Below are positions 1-5,292 of a stretch of 5,592 bases of DNA, in pieces. Source of the DNA: Betaproteobacteria bacterium (lineage in GTDB: Bacteria; Pseudomonadota; Gammaproteobacteria; Burkholderiales; Usitatibacteraceae). Both the position numbers and the translations under genes were made by a program. The stretch's first letter is position 1. Each line of letters opens with the position of its first letter. The stretch covers positions 1 to 5,592 of the forward strand of contig JAAOZZ010000342.1 of assembly GCA_012274175.1 (NCBI GenBank), in the 5' to 3' direction. The notes beneath the pieces were generated by a model. The model saw only the letters and a program-made list of their open reading frames with translations. It was not told where the DNA came from and did no database searches.

Positions 1-459
1 CACCACGTAATGGCCGCCTTCGCGCACTGCCCGGGTCTTGAGGGAGGCGAGGTCCGAGCCCGAGCCGGGCTCCGAATAGCCCTGGCACCAGAAGTCGTCG
101 CCGTTGTAGATGCGCGGAAGGAAGCGCTGCTTCTGCTCCGGCGTGCCGAACTTGAGCAGCACCGGGGCGCACATGGTGAGCCCGAACGGCATGAGCGGGG
201 GCGCGCCGGCATACCCGCATTCCTCCTCGAAGATGTAGCGCTGGACCACGTCCCAGTCGATGCCGCCCCATTCGCGCGGCCACGACGGCGCGACCCATCC
301 CTGCCGGGCCAGGATGCGATGCCAGCGCAGCAGGTCTTCCTTCGAGAGGTCCGCGTAGGCAGCCATCTTGTCGCGCAGGTCGGCGGGCAGGTTGTCGCGC
401 AGCCAGCCGCGCACCTGGTCCCGGAACGCGAGCTCTTCGGGGGAATAGTTGAGGTCCAT
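1..459 (-). CDS. Acyl-CoA dehydrogenase, PimC-like large-subunit type (5' part, cut by window edge)
   Basis: This is a flavin-dependent acyl-CoA dehydrogenase, expected to introduce an alpha,beta double bond into an acyl-CoA in the cytoplasm. Reading the minus strand from the ATG at 459-457 gives 153 open codons to the window edge; the remainder (about 240 residues in a typical 390-400-residue family member) lies outside. The N-terminus begins MDLNYSPEELAFRDQVRGWL, typical of the helical N domain. WPREWGG is at residues 60-66, [12 protein letters not shown] at 104-115, and the flavin/substrate signature GYSEPGSGSDLAS at 127-139. An AAAGGA Shine-Dalgarno sits 5 nt before the ATG, which fixes the start. 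It closely resembles the large subunit of pimeloyl-CoA-dehydrogenase-type pairs (PimC), but the catalytic carboxylate lies beyond the edge, so the substrate is open. It is divergent from the SDR-kinase-ACAD-ligase operon and may share its regulatory region. It belongs to a different ACAD clade from the gene at 2471-3676. Confidence 0.94.
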   Translation of the reverse strand, partial: MDLNYSPEELAFRDQVRGWLRDNLPADLRDKMAAYADLSKEDLLRWHRILARQGWVAPSWPREWGGIDWDVVQRYIFEEECGYAGAPPLMPFGLTMCAPVLLKFGTPEQKQRFLPRIYNGDDFWCQGYSEPGSGSDLASLKTRAVREGGHYVV

Positions 460-464
460 GGGGG

Positions 465-470
465 TCCTTT
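465..470 (-). promoter_or_regulatory. Shine-Dalgarno of the divergent acyl-CoA dehydrogenase
   Basis: On the minus strand this reads AAAGGA, 5 nt upstream of the ATG at 459-457. It supports that codon as the start. Confidence 0.75.
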
Positions 471-516
471 CCACGGCCAGTCTAATCCACCTGTCCCCAT
501 CGATCCGGGGCCGTGG
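471..516. repeat. Inverted repeat CCACGGCC / GGCCGTGG in the divergent intergenic region
   Basis: CCACGGCC at 471-478 is the exact reverse complement of GGCCGTGG at 509-516, with a 30-bp spacer. The pair lies between the two divergent genes, so it could be an operator or looping site serving both. It could also be chance in such GC-rich sequence. No regulator gene is in the window and I do not recognise the motif. Confidence 0.3.
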
Positions 517-527
517 CCGGTGTTAAG

Positions 528-545
528 CTGGCACGCCGCCCGGCA
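528..545 (+). promoter_or_regulatory. Possible sigma-54 promoter with a good -24 element and a poor -12 element
   Basis: CTGGCACG at 528-535 matches the sigma-54 -24 consensus. The expected -12 GC should sit 10 nt after the GG (530-531), at 542-543, but the bases there are GG; a GC occurs one base later, within GGCA (542-545). The strict spacing is therefore off by one and the TT of the -12 element is absent. I list it because the P. putida lva operon is, as I recall, controlled by a sigma-54-type activator. No convincing sigma-70 -35/-10 pair was seen in 460-602. Confidence 0.2.
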
Positions 546-577
546 GGAGGAAGCGATGCAGGAGGACGCGATGCAGG
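545..577 (+). repeat. 15-bp tandem duplication of a Shine-Dalgarno/ATG unit
   Basis: The unit AGGAGGAAGCGATGC (545-559) is repeated as AGGAGGACGCGATGC (560-574). There is one mismatch (A552 versus C567), and the match continues through AGG at 575-577. Each copy holds a perfect AGGAGG, a 5-nt spacer and an ATG (556 and 571). The 15-bp period keeps the two ATGs in the same frame. Confidence 0.8.
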
Positions 578-606
578 CGAAGGCAGCCATGGGAGTCGGC
601 CGATGA
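556..606 (+). CDS. Putative 16-residue leader peptide overlapping the SDR start
   Basis: The ATG at 556 follows a perfect AGGAGG (545-550) with a 5-nt spacer and opens a 16-codon frame, MQEDAMQAKAAMGVGR. The frame stops at TGA 604-606, overlapping the SDR start as ATGA (603-606). Further in-frame ATGs lie at 571 (with its own AGGAGG) and 589 (with AAGG). Composition is charged and alanine-rich, with no run of one amino acid that would suggest classical attenuation. The strong ribosome site plus the ATGA overlap suggest translational coupling to the SDR gene. It could equally be an untranslated accident, since the SDR has its own GGGAG site. No homologue is recognised. Confidence 0.35.
   Translation: MQEDAMQAKAAMGVGR
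591..595 (+). promoter_or_regulatory. Shine-Dalgarno deciding the SDR start
   Basis: GGGAG lies 7 nt before the ATG at 603. It favours this start over the in-frame GTG at 513, whose 30-residue extension (rich in Gly, Ala and Arg) precedes the Rossmann fold and resembles no SDR N-terminus. Confidence 0.6.
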
Positions 607-1382
607 GCGTGCGCAAGCTCCTGGAGCTCACCGGGCGCACGGCGCTCGTGACAGGCGGCTCCCGCGGCCTGGGCCTGCAGATGGCCGAGGCGCTGGGAGA
701 GATGGGAGCACGCGTGGCCCTCACCGCGCGCAAGCGCGACGAGCTCGACCAGGCCGTGGCGCACCTCGCGTCCATGGGCATCGAGGCCCTGGGGCTCGCC
801 TGCGACATGTCCAACGCGGCGGCGATTCCCGCCATGGTGGAAGAGGCCGTCGCGAAGCTGGGTCCCATCGACATCCTGGTGAACAACGCGGGCACCACGT
901 GGGGAGCGGATGCGATCGACCATCCGCTCGATGCCTGGCGCAAGGTCCTCGACCTCAACCTCACCGCGATGTTCGTGGCGAGCCAGGAGGTCGGGCGGCG
1001 CTGCATGGTGCCGCGCCGCCAGGGCAAGGTCATCAACATCGCCTCGATCCTCGGGCTCGTGGGCGGCGGCGACCCGGGGCGCCCGGGCACCATCGCGTAC
1101 AACACGAGCAAGGGCGGCGTGGTGAATTTCACCCGCTCGCTCGCGGCGGAATGGGCGCGGTACAACATCAACGTGAACGCCATCGCGCCCGGCTTCTTTC
1201 CCACCCGGATGACGAAGGGGCTGCTCGAGATGATGGGCGACAAGGTCGCATCCAAGGCACCCCTGAACCGCGTGGGCGGCCCCGAGGACCTGAAGGGCAT
1301 CGCCGTGCTCTTCGCATCCGACGCCTGCTCCTTCATCACGGGCCAGATCGTGGCCGTCGACGGCGGCGTCACGGCGGTCTAG
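603..1382 (+). CDS. Short-chain dehydrogenase/reductase (SDR), LvaD-like candidate
   Basis: A classical SDR of 259 residues, the normal family length; a cytoplasmic NAD(P)-dependent alcohol/ketone oxidoreductase. The cofactor motif TGGSRGLG is at residues 17-24 and the structural motif NNAG at 94-97. The catalytic tetrad is complete: Asn119, Ser148, Tyr166 and Lys170 (YNTSK, 166-170). The C-terminal GQIVAVDGG (247-255) is typical. Arg21 and the ARK at 42-44 after the second strand suggest NADP(H) preference, which is an inference. General databases would probably label it a gluconate-5-dehydrogenase-like or 3-oxoacyl-reductase-like SDR. Its operon partners instead suggest a role like LvaD, reducing a 4-oxoacyl-CoA to a 4-hydroxyacyl-CoA, or the reverse oxidation. 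The ATG at 603 is supported by the GGGAG site. The gene is first in the operon and ends 4 bp before the kinase start. Confidence 0.94.
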   Translation: MSVRKLLELTGRTALVTGGSRGLGLQMAEALGEMGARVALTARKRDELDQAVAHLASMGIEALGLACDMSNAAAIPAMVEEAVAKLGPIDILVNNAGTTWGADAIDHPLDAWRKVLDLNLTAMFVASQEVGRRCMVPRRQGKVINIASILGLVGGGDPGRPGTIAYNTSKGGVVNFTRSLAAEWARYNINVNAIAPGFFPTRMTKGLLEMMGDKVASKAPLNRVGGPEDLKGIAVLFASDACSFITGQIVAVDGGVTAV

Positions 1383-1386
1383 CGCG

Positions 1387-2457
1387 ATGAGCGACTTCGC
1401 GGCGTACCTCGGCACTCGCCCGGTCGCGGAGGCGCACCGCTTCGACGTGGCCGCCCTCGAGCGCTACATGGGCGAGCACGTGGCGGGCTTCGCCGGCCGC
1501 CTTTCCGTGGAGCAGTTCAAAGGCGGCCAGTCCAATCCCACATTCCGGCTCCAGGCCGCGAGCGGCACCTACGTGATGCGCCGCAAGCCCCCGGGCAAGC
1601 TCCTGCCCTCGGCCCACGCCGTGGATCGCGAGTATCGCGTGATCACCGCGCTCGCGGGCACCGGCGTGCCCGTACCGCGCACCTATGCGCTCTGCACGGA
1701 CGAGTCGGTGATCGGCGCGATGTTCTACATCATGGATTGCGTCGAGGGGCGCGTGCTCTGGGACCCGCAGCTTCCCGGCATGGCCCCGGCGGAGCGCCGC
1801 GCCCTCTTCGACGAGACCAACCGCGTGATCGCCGCGCTGCACTGCGTGGACTACGCGGCGATCGGCCTCGGCGACTACGGCAAGCCGGGCAACTACTTCC
1901 AGCGCCAGATCGACCGCTGGAGCCGCCAGTACAAGGCCTCGGAGACGGAGCAGATCGAGGCGATGGACCGCCTCATCGAATGGTTGCCGAGGAACATCCC
2001 CGCGGGGGACGCGACCACCATCGTCCACGGCGACTACCGCATCGACAACATGGTCTTCCATCCCACGGAGCCCCGCGTGCTCGCCGTGCTCGACTGGGAG
2101 CTGTCCACCCTCGGGCATCCCATAGGGGACTTCTCGTACCACATGATGGCGTGGCGGCTGTCGGCCACGGAGTTCCGGGGCCTGAGAGGCTGCGACCTCG
2201 CGGCCATGGGCATCCCCGGTGAAGCGGAGTACCTCGCCCGCTATCTCGAGCGCACCGGGGCCGCCGCCCCGAGCGCCAGGGACTGGAACTTCTGCATGGC
2301 GTACAACATGTTCCGCGCCGCTGCGATCTTCCAGGGCGTGATGGCGCGGGCCGTGGCGGGCAACGCCGCGAGCGCCCAGGCGGTGGAGACGGGCAAGCGC
2401 GCCCGCCCGATGGCGGAGCTGGGATGGAAGCAGGTCGAGCAACTCGAGGCAGCCTGA
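1387..2457 (+). CDS. Aminoglycoside-phosphotransferase-fold kinase, ACAD10/11 kinase-domain and LvaA-like
   Basis: A 356-residue protein of the APH/choline-kinase fold, of the branch found fused to acyl-CoA dehydrogenase in mammalian ACAD10/ACAD11 and standing alone as LvaA. The nucleotide-binding segment [10 protein letters not shown] is at residues 44-53. The basic strand YVMRRKPPG is at 62-70, with Glu82 of VDREYRV as the likely helix-C partner. The catalytic loop HGDYRIDN (214-221) supplies Asp216 and Asn221, and [11 protein letters not shown] (235-245) supplies the metal-binding Asp236. All key kinase residues are present. Real antibiotic resistance is unlikely: the operon is catabolic and the sequence has the acyl-CoA-linked hallmarks. 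The predicted reaction is ATP-dependent phosphorylation of the 4-hydroxyl of a 4-hydroxyacyl-CoA. It starts 4 bp after the SDR stop with no strong ribosome site, so coupled translation is likely. It ends 13 bp before the ACAD, the same order as in the eukaryotic fusion. Confidence 0.92.
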   Translation: MSDFAAYLGTRPVAEAHRFDVAALERYMGEHVAGFAGRLSVEQFKGGQSNPTFRLQAASGTYVMRRKPPGKLLPSAHAVDREYRVITALAGTGVPVPRTYALCTDESVIGAMFYIMDCVEGRVLWDPQLPGMAPAERRALFDETNRVIAALHCVDYAAIGLGDYGKPGNYFQRQIDRWSRQYKASETEQIEAMDRLIEWLPRNIPAGDATTIVHGDYRIDNMVFHPTEPRVLAVLDWELSTLGHPIGDFSYHMMAWRLSATEFRGLRGCDLAAMGIPGEAEYLARYLERTGAAAPSARDWNFCMAYNMFRAAAIFQGVMARAVAGNAASAQAVETGKRARPMAELGWKQVEQLEAA

Positions 2458-2458
2458 C

Positions 2459-2465
2459 GAGAGGA
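2459..2465 (+). promoter_or_regulatory. Shine-Dalgarno of the ACAD10/11-like dehydrogenase
   Basis: GAGAGGA lies 5 nt before the ATG at 2471, inside the 13-bp gap after the kinase stop. It is the clearest ribosome site among the internal operon genes and supports the ATG as start. Confidence 0.65.
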
Positions 2466-2470
2466 TCGCG

Positions 2471-3676
2471 ATGGATTTCGACTATTCCCCGAAAGTGAAG
2501 GAACTCCAGAAGCAGCTCACCGCGTTCATGGAGGCCCATGTCTATCCCAACGAGCAGCGCTTCTTCGACGAGGTGGACGAAGGCGACCGCTGGCAGCCCA
2601 CGCGCCTGGTGGAGGAGCTCAAGGCGAAGGCGCGCTCCGCGGGGCTCTGGAACCTGTTCCTGCCGGAATCGGCGCGGGGCGCGGGCCTCACCAACACCGA
2701 GTACGCGCCGCTCTGCGAGATCATGGGACGGGTGCACTGGGCGCCGGAGGTCTTCAACTGCTCCGCGCCCGACACCGGCAACATGGAAGTGCTCGAGCGC
2801 TACGGCACGCCCGAACAGAAGCAGCGCTGGCTTGCCCCGCTCCTCGCCGGCGAGATCCGCTCCGGCTTCGCCATGACCGAGCCCGCGGTCGCTTCGTCGG
2901 ACGCCACCAACATCCAGAGCTCGATCGCGCGCGACGGCGGCGACTACGTGATCAACGGGCGCAAGTGGTGGACCTCGGGCGCCGGAGACCCGCGCTGCAA
3001 GGTGTTCATCTTCATGGGCAAGACGAATCCGGCGGCCGACAGGCACCACCAGCAATCGATGATCCTCGTGCCCCGCGACGCCCCCGGCGTGAAGCTCGTC
3101 CGACACCTTCCCGTGTTCGGCTACGACGACGCGCCTCACGGGCACATGGAAGTGGACTTCGCGGACGTGCGCGTGCCCGCCGCGAACCTCCTGCTGGGCG
3201 AGGGCCGGGGCTTCGAGATCGCCCAGGGCCGGCTGGGTCCGGGACGCATCCACCACTGCATGCGCCTCATCGGCGTGGCCGAGCGCGCCCTGGAGAAAAT
3301 GTGCCGGCGCGTGAAGTCCCGCGCCGCCTTCGGCCGTCCCATCGCCGAGCAGGGCGTGACCCTCGAGCGCATCGCCGATGCGCGCATCATGATCGACGAG
3401 GCGCGGCTCCTTACGTTGAAGGCGGCGTGGATGATGGACACCGCCGGCAACAAGGTGGCGCGGGCCGAGATCGCGATGATCAAGGTGGCCGCGCCCGTGA
3501 TGGCGTGCCAGGTGCTCGACTGGGCGATCCAGGCCCACGGCGGGGCCGGCGTGTGCGAGGACTTCGGCCTCGCGCGCGCCTACGCCAATTCGCGCACGCT
3601 GCGGCTCGCCGACGGACCCGACGAGGTGCACCGCAACCAAATCGGGCGCATCGAGCTCGCGAAGCATCCGGCGTGA
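2471..3676 (+). CDS. Acyl-CoA dehydrogenase of the ACAD10/ACAD11 clade, LvaC-like
   Basis: A full-length, 401-residue ACAD-fold flavoprotein. The N-terminal helical domain begins [23 protein letters not shown] (111-121) and the flavin/substrate motif [15 protein letters not shown] (133-147) precede the beta domain with WWTSG (166-170). FGRPIAEQG (287-295) and [19 protein letters not shown] (354-372) are FAD and dimer contacts. Where typical ACADs carry the YEGT catalytic glutamate near the C-terminus, this one has ADGPDEVH (380-387), so Asp381 replaces Glu. That ADGPDEVH pattern is, to my knowledge, shared with human ACAD10/ACAD11. LvaC and ACAD11 handle 4-phosphoacyl-CoA, eliminating phosphate to form an enoyl-CoA, so this function is inferred rather than ordinary dehydrogenation. 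An ordinary branched- or long-chain dehydrogenase remains the alternative. The stop overlaps the ligase start by 4 bp. Confidence 0.95.
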   Translation: MDFDYSPKVKELQKQLTAFMEAHVYPNEQRFFDEVDEGDRWQPTRLVEELKAKARSAGLWNLFLPESARGAGLTNTEYAPLCEIMGRVHWAPEVFNCSAPDTGNMEVLERYGTPEQKQRWLAPLLAGEIRSGFAMTEPAVASSDATNIQSSIARDGGDYVINGRKWWTSGAGDPRCKVFIFMGKTNPAADRHHQQSMILVPRDAPGVKLVRHLPVFGYDDAPHGHMEVDFADVRVPAANLLLGEGRGFEIAQGRLGPGRIHHCMRLIGVAERALEKMCRRVKSRAAFGRPIAEQGVTLERIADARIMIDEARLLTLKAAWMMDTAGNKVARAEIAMIKVAAPVMACQVLDWAIQAHGGAGVCEDFGLARAYANSRTLRLADGPDEVHRNQIGRIELAKHPA

Positions 3677-5259
3677 CGACGGGTGTCGGGGAGCACCTCG
3701 CCCAGCCGTTCGGCAGCCTCGCGGAGCTGGTCCGGCAGCACGCCGCCGAGCGGCCGCGGCATGCGGCGCTGATCCAGGGCGAGCGCCGCCTCGACTACGA
3801 GGCGCTCGACGCGCTGATGGACCGGGTCGCCTCCACGCTGCAGCGCGCGCAGGTCGCCCCCCGCGACGCAATCGCGATCTGCGCCTCGAGCTCCATCGAA
3901 TACCTCGCGGTGTTCCTCGGGGCCCTGCGCGCGGGCGTCGCGGTGGCGCCCCTCGCGCCCTCGGTCACCGCGGACAGCCTGGCGGCCATGGCGATCGATT
4001 CGGGAGCGCGCTTCTTCTTCGTCGATCGCGCGGTGGATGCGGCGCTGGGCTCCCGCGTGACGCCACCCCGCGTGCTCCTCGACGACGCTTCGGCGTTCGG
4101 GCGCTGGCTCGTGCCCTACGATCCGCGGCCCGCAACCGTGGAGATCCGGCCCGACTGGCCGTTCAACATCATCTATTCGTCGGGCACCACGGGCGAGCCG
4201 AAGGGCATCGTACAGCCCCACTCCATGCGCTGGCTGCACTTGCAGCGCGGCCCGAGCTACGGCTACGGTCCCGACACGGTAACGCTCGTCTCCACGCCGC
4301 TGCATTCGAACACCACCCTCGTGGCGGTGTTCCCCACCCTCGCGCTCGGCGCCACCATGGTGTTGATGGAGAAGTTCGACGCGGCCGCGTTTCTCGCCCT
4401 CGCGCAGCGCCACCGCGCGACCCTCGCGATGCTCGTGCCGGTGCAATACCAGCGGATCATGGCGCTGCCCGATTTCGGCCGCTACGACCTCGCGTCCTTC
4501 CGCACCAAGTTCTCCACCAGCGCTCCATTCGCCGCGGCGCTCAAGGCCGACGTGCTCGCGCGCTGGCCCGGCGGGCTGGTGGAGTACTACGGGATGACCG
4601 AGGGCGGAGGCACCTGCATCCTCTCCGCGCACCTGCATCCCGGGAAGCTCCATACCGTGGGCCAGCCGGCGCCGGGCCACGACATCCGCGTGATCGACGA
4701 CGCGGGACGGGAAGTGCCGCGGGGCGAGGCGGGCGAGGTCGTCGGCCATTCGGGCGCGATGATGAGCGGCTACCACAACCGGCCCGACCGGACCGCCGAG
4801 GCCGAGTGGTTCGACGCCGCGGGCAGGCGCTTCATCCGCACCGGCGACGTGGGCCGCTTCGACGAGGACGGGTTCCTGGTCCTCCTCGATCGCAAGAAGG
4901 ACCTGGTCATCTCCGGCGGCTTCAACGTCTATCCGGGCGATCTCGAGGAGGTGGTGCGCGCCCATCCCGCCGTGGCCGAAGTGGCGGTGGCGGGCGTGCC
5001 CTCGGCGCGGTGGGGCGAGACGCCGGTCGCGTTCGTGGTGGCCCGGGAAGGAATGCATGTCGACGCCGACGCGCTGCTCGCCTGGTCCAACGAGCGCCTG
5101 GGCAAGGTGCAACGGCTGGACAGCGTGGAGCTGGTGGAGAGCCTCCCGCGCAGCCCCATCGGCAAGGTGCTCAAGCGCGTGCTGCGGGACGCCTACGTGC
5201 GCCGTTCGCCGGGCACCGCGGAACCCGGGGCGTCCGCGCAGTCCAAGCTACTACAATAG
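3673..5259 (+). CDS. AMP-forming acyl-CoA ligase (class I adenylate-forming enzyme), LvaE-like candidate
   Basis: A 528-residue ANL-superfamily ligase that activates a carboxylic acid to acyl-AMP and then acyl-CoA in the cytoplasm. The P-loop [12 protein letters not shown] is at residues 168-179, [10 protein letters not shown] at 305-314, and the ribose-binding Asp in TGD at 390-392. The hinge [16 protein letters not shown] is at 406-421. The adenylation lysine is Lys498 in [11 protein letters not shown] (492-502). All core motifs are intact and length is normal; about 30 residues follow the catalytic lysine. The start is the GTG at 3673, overlapping the ACAD stop as GTGA. The frame stays open far upstream, but that part lies over the ACAD gene and is out of frame with it, so it is shadow. 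No good ribosome site precedes the GTG, implying coupled translation. As last gene of the operon it most likely supplies the CoA thioester for the kinase/ACAD pathway. The chain-length specificity cannot be read. Confidence 0.95.
   Translation: MTTGVGEHLAQPFGSLAELVRQHAAERPRHAALIQGERRLDYEALDALMDRVASTLQRAQVAPRDAIAICASSSIEYLAVFLGALRAGVAVAPLAPSVTADSLAAMAIDSGARFFFVDRAVDAALGSRVTPPRVLLDDASAFGRWLVPYDPRPATVEIRPDWPFNIIYSSGTTGEPKGIVQPHSMRWLHLQRGPSYGYGPDTVTLVSTPLHSNTTLVAVFPTLALGATMVLMEKFDAAAFLALAQRHRATLAMLVPVQYQRIMALPDFGRYDLASFRTKFSTSAPFAAALKADVLARWPGGLVEYYGMTEGGGTCILSAHLHPGKLHTVGQPAPGHDIRVIDDAGREVPRGEAGEVVGHSGAMMSGYHNRPDRTAEAEWFDAAGRRFIRTGDVGRFDEDGFLVLLDRKKDLVISGGFNVYPGDLEEVVRAHPAVAEVAVAGVPSARWGETPVAFVVAREGMHVDADALLAWSNERLGKVQRLDSVELVESLPRSPIGKVLKRVLRDAYVRRSPGTAEPGASAQSKLLQ
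5252..5257 (+). promoter_or_regulatory. Possible -10 element for the efflux gene
   Basis: TACAAT differs from the sigma-70 TATAAT at one position and lies at the very end of the ligase gene, about 35 bp before the outer-membrane factor start. No recognisable -35 element lies 16-18 bp upstream, so support is weak. Confidence 0.25.
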
Positions 5260-5276
5260 AGGGCTTTGGCCCTTTA
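5257..5276 (+). terminator. Short hairpin after the ligase gene, possible weak terminator
   Basis: TAGAGGGC (5257-5264) pairs with GCCCTTTA (5269-5276) around a TTTG loop, giving an 8-bp stem with one G-U pair. The ligase stop codon TAG is inside the stem. The sequence after the stem is CCC-rich rather than a U tract, so it is at best a partial terminator. It could also act on the 5' leader of the next gene. Confidence 0.3.
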
Positions 5277-5281
5277 TCCCC

Positions 5282-5285
5282 GGAG
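5282..5285 (+). promoter_or_regulatory. Shine-Dalgarno supporting the TTG start of the efflux gene
   Basis: GGAG lies 7 nt before the TTG at 5293. It favours that codon over the in-frame GTGs at 5311 and 5314, which have only a distant GAAG upstream. Confidence 0.45.
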
Positions 5286-5292
5286 TGGCTGC

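Larger units (their letters stand above)
603..5259 (+). other. Four-gene operon SDR-kinase-ACAD-ligase, predicted 4-hydroxy/4-oxo acid catabolism
   Basis: Four co-directional genes are separated by 4 bp, 13 bp and a 4-bp GTGA overlap, which argues for one transcript. The families match the catalytic set of the P. putida lva operon: LvaD (SDR), LvaA (kinase), LvaC (ACAD) and LvaE (ligase). The predicted order of action is ligase, SDR, kinase, ACAD, yielding an enoyl-CoA for beta-oxidation. No regulator, transporter or LvaB-like small gene lies within the operon. Function is inferred from family identity and clustering, not from any substrate-specific residue. Confidence 0.7.

Noticed and set aside
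513..602. GTG at 513 as a longer SDR start
   Set aside because: The 30 added residues are low-complexity Gly/Ala/Arg and precede a normal SDR N-terminus. The ATG at 603 has a GGGAG at the right distance.
10..606. Plus-strand 198-codon frame across the divergent ACAD and the intergenic region
   Set aside because: It is antisense to a clear ACAD, has an Arg/His/Pro-rich composition and shows no motif. Only its last 16 codons, which have their own ribosome sites, were considered as a leader peptide.
482..1372. Minus-strand 296-codon frame opposite the SDR
   Set aside because: It is a shadow of third-position GC bias, rich in Ser, Pro, Arg and Ala, with no domain motif. The plus strand carries a complete SDR with all catalytic residues.
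899..1390. Plus-strand 163-codon frame inside the SDR
   Set aside because: It has an Arg/Gly/His-rich frame-shifted composition and lies entirely within the SDR coding region.
1369..2442. Minus-strand 357-codon frame opposite the kinase
   Set aside because: It is His/Arg/Ala/Gly-rich with no recognisable fold motif. The plus strand has a full APH kinase.
1387..2457. Kinase as an aminoglycoside-resistance enzyme
   Set aside because: The fold is shared, but the GGQSN and [11 protein letters not shown] motifs and the catabolic operon place it with the acyl-CoA-linked ACAD10/11 kinase branch.
2965..3672. Upstream extension of the ligase frame over the ACAD gene
   Set aside because: This part is frame-shifted ACAD sequence with Arg-rich composition. 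Ligase homology begins after the GTG at 3673.
1973..3871. Minus-strand 632-codon frame opposite the kinase, ACAD and ligase
   Set aside because: It is long only because stops are rare in GC-rich antisense frames. It spans parts of three intact plus-strand genes and shows no motif.
3580..5112. Minus-strand 510-codon frame opposite the ligase
   Set aside because: It has an Arg/His/Glu/Gly-rich composition typical of a shadow frame, and the plus strand carries every ANL ligase motif.
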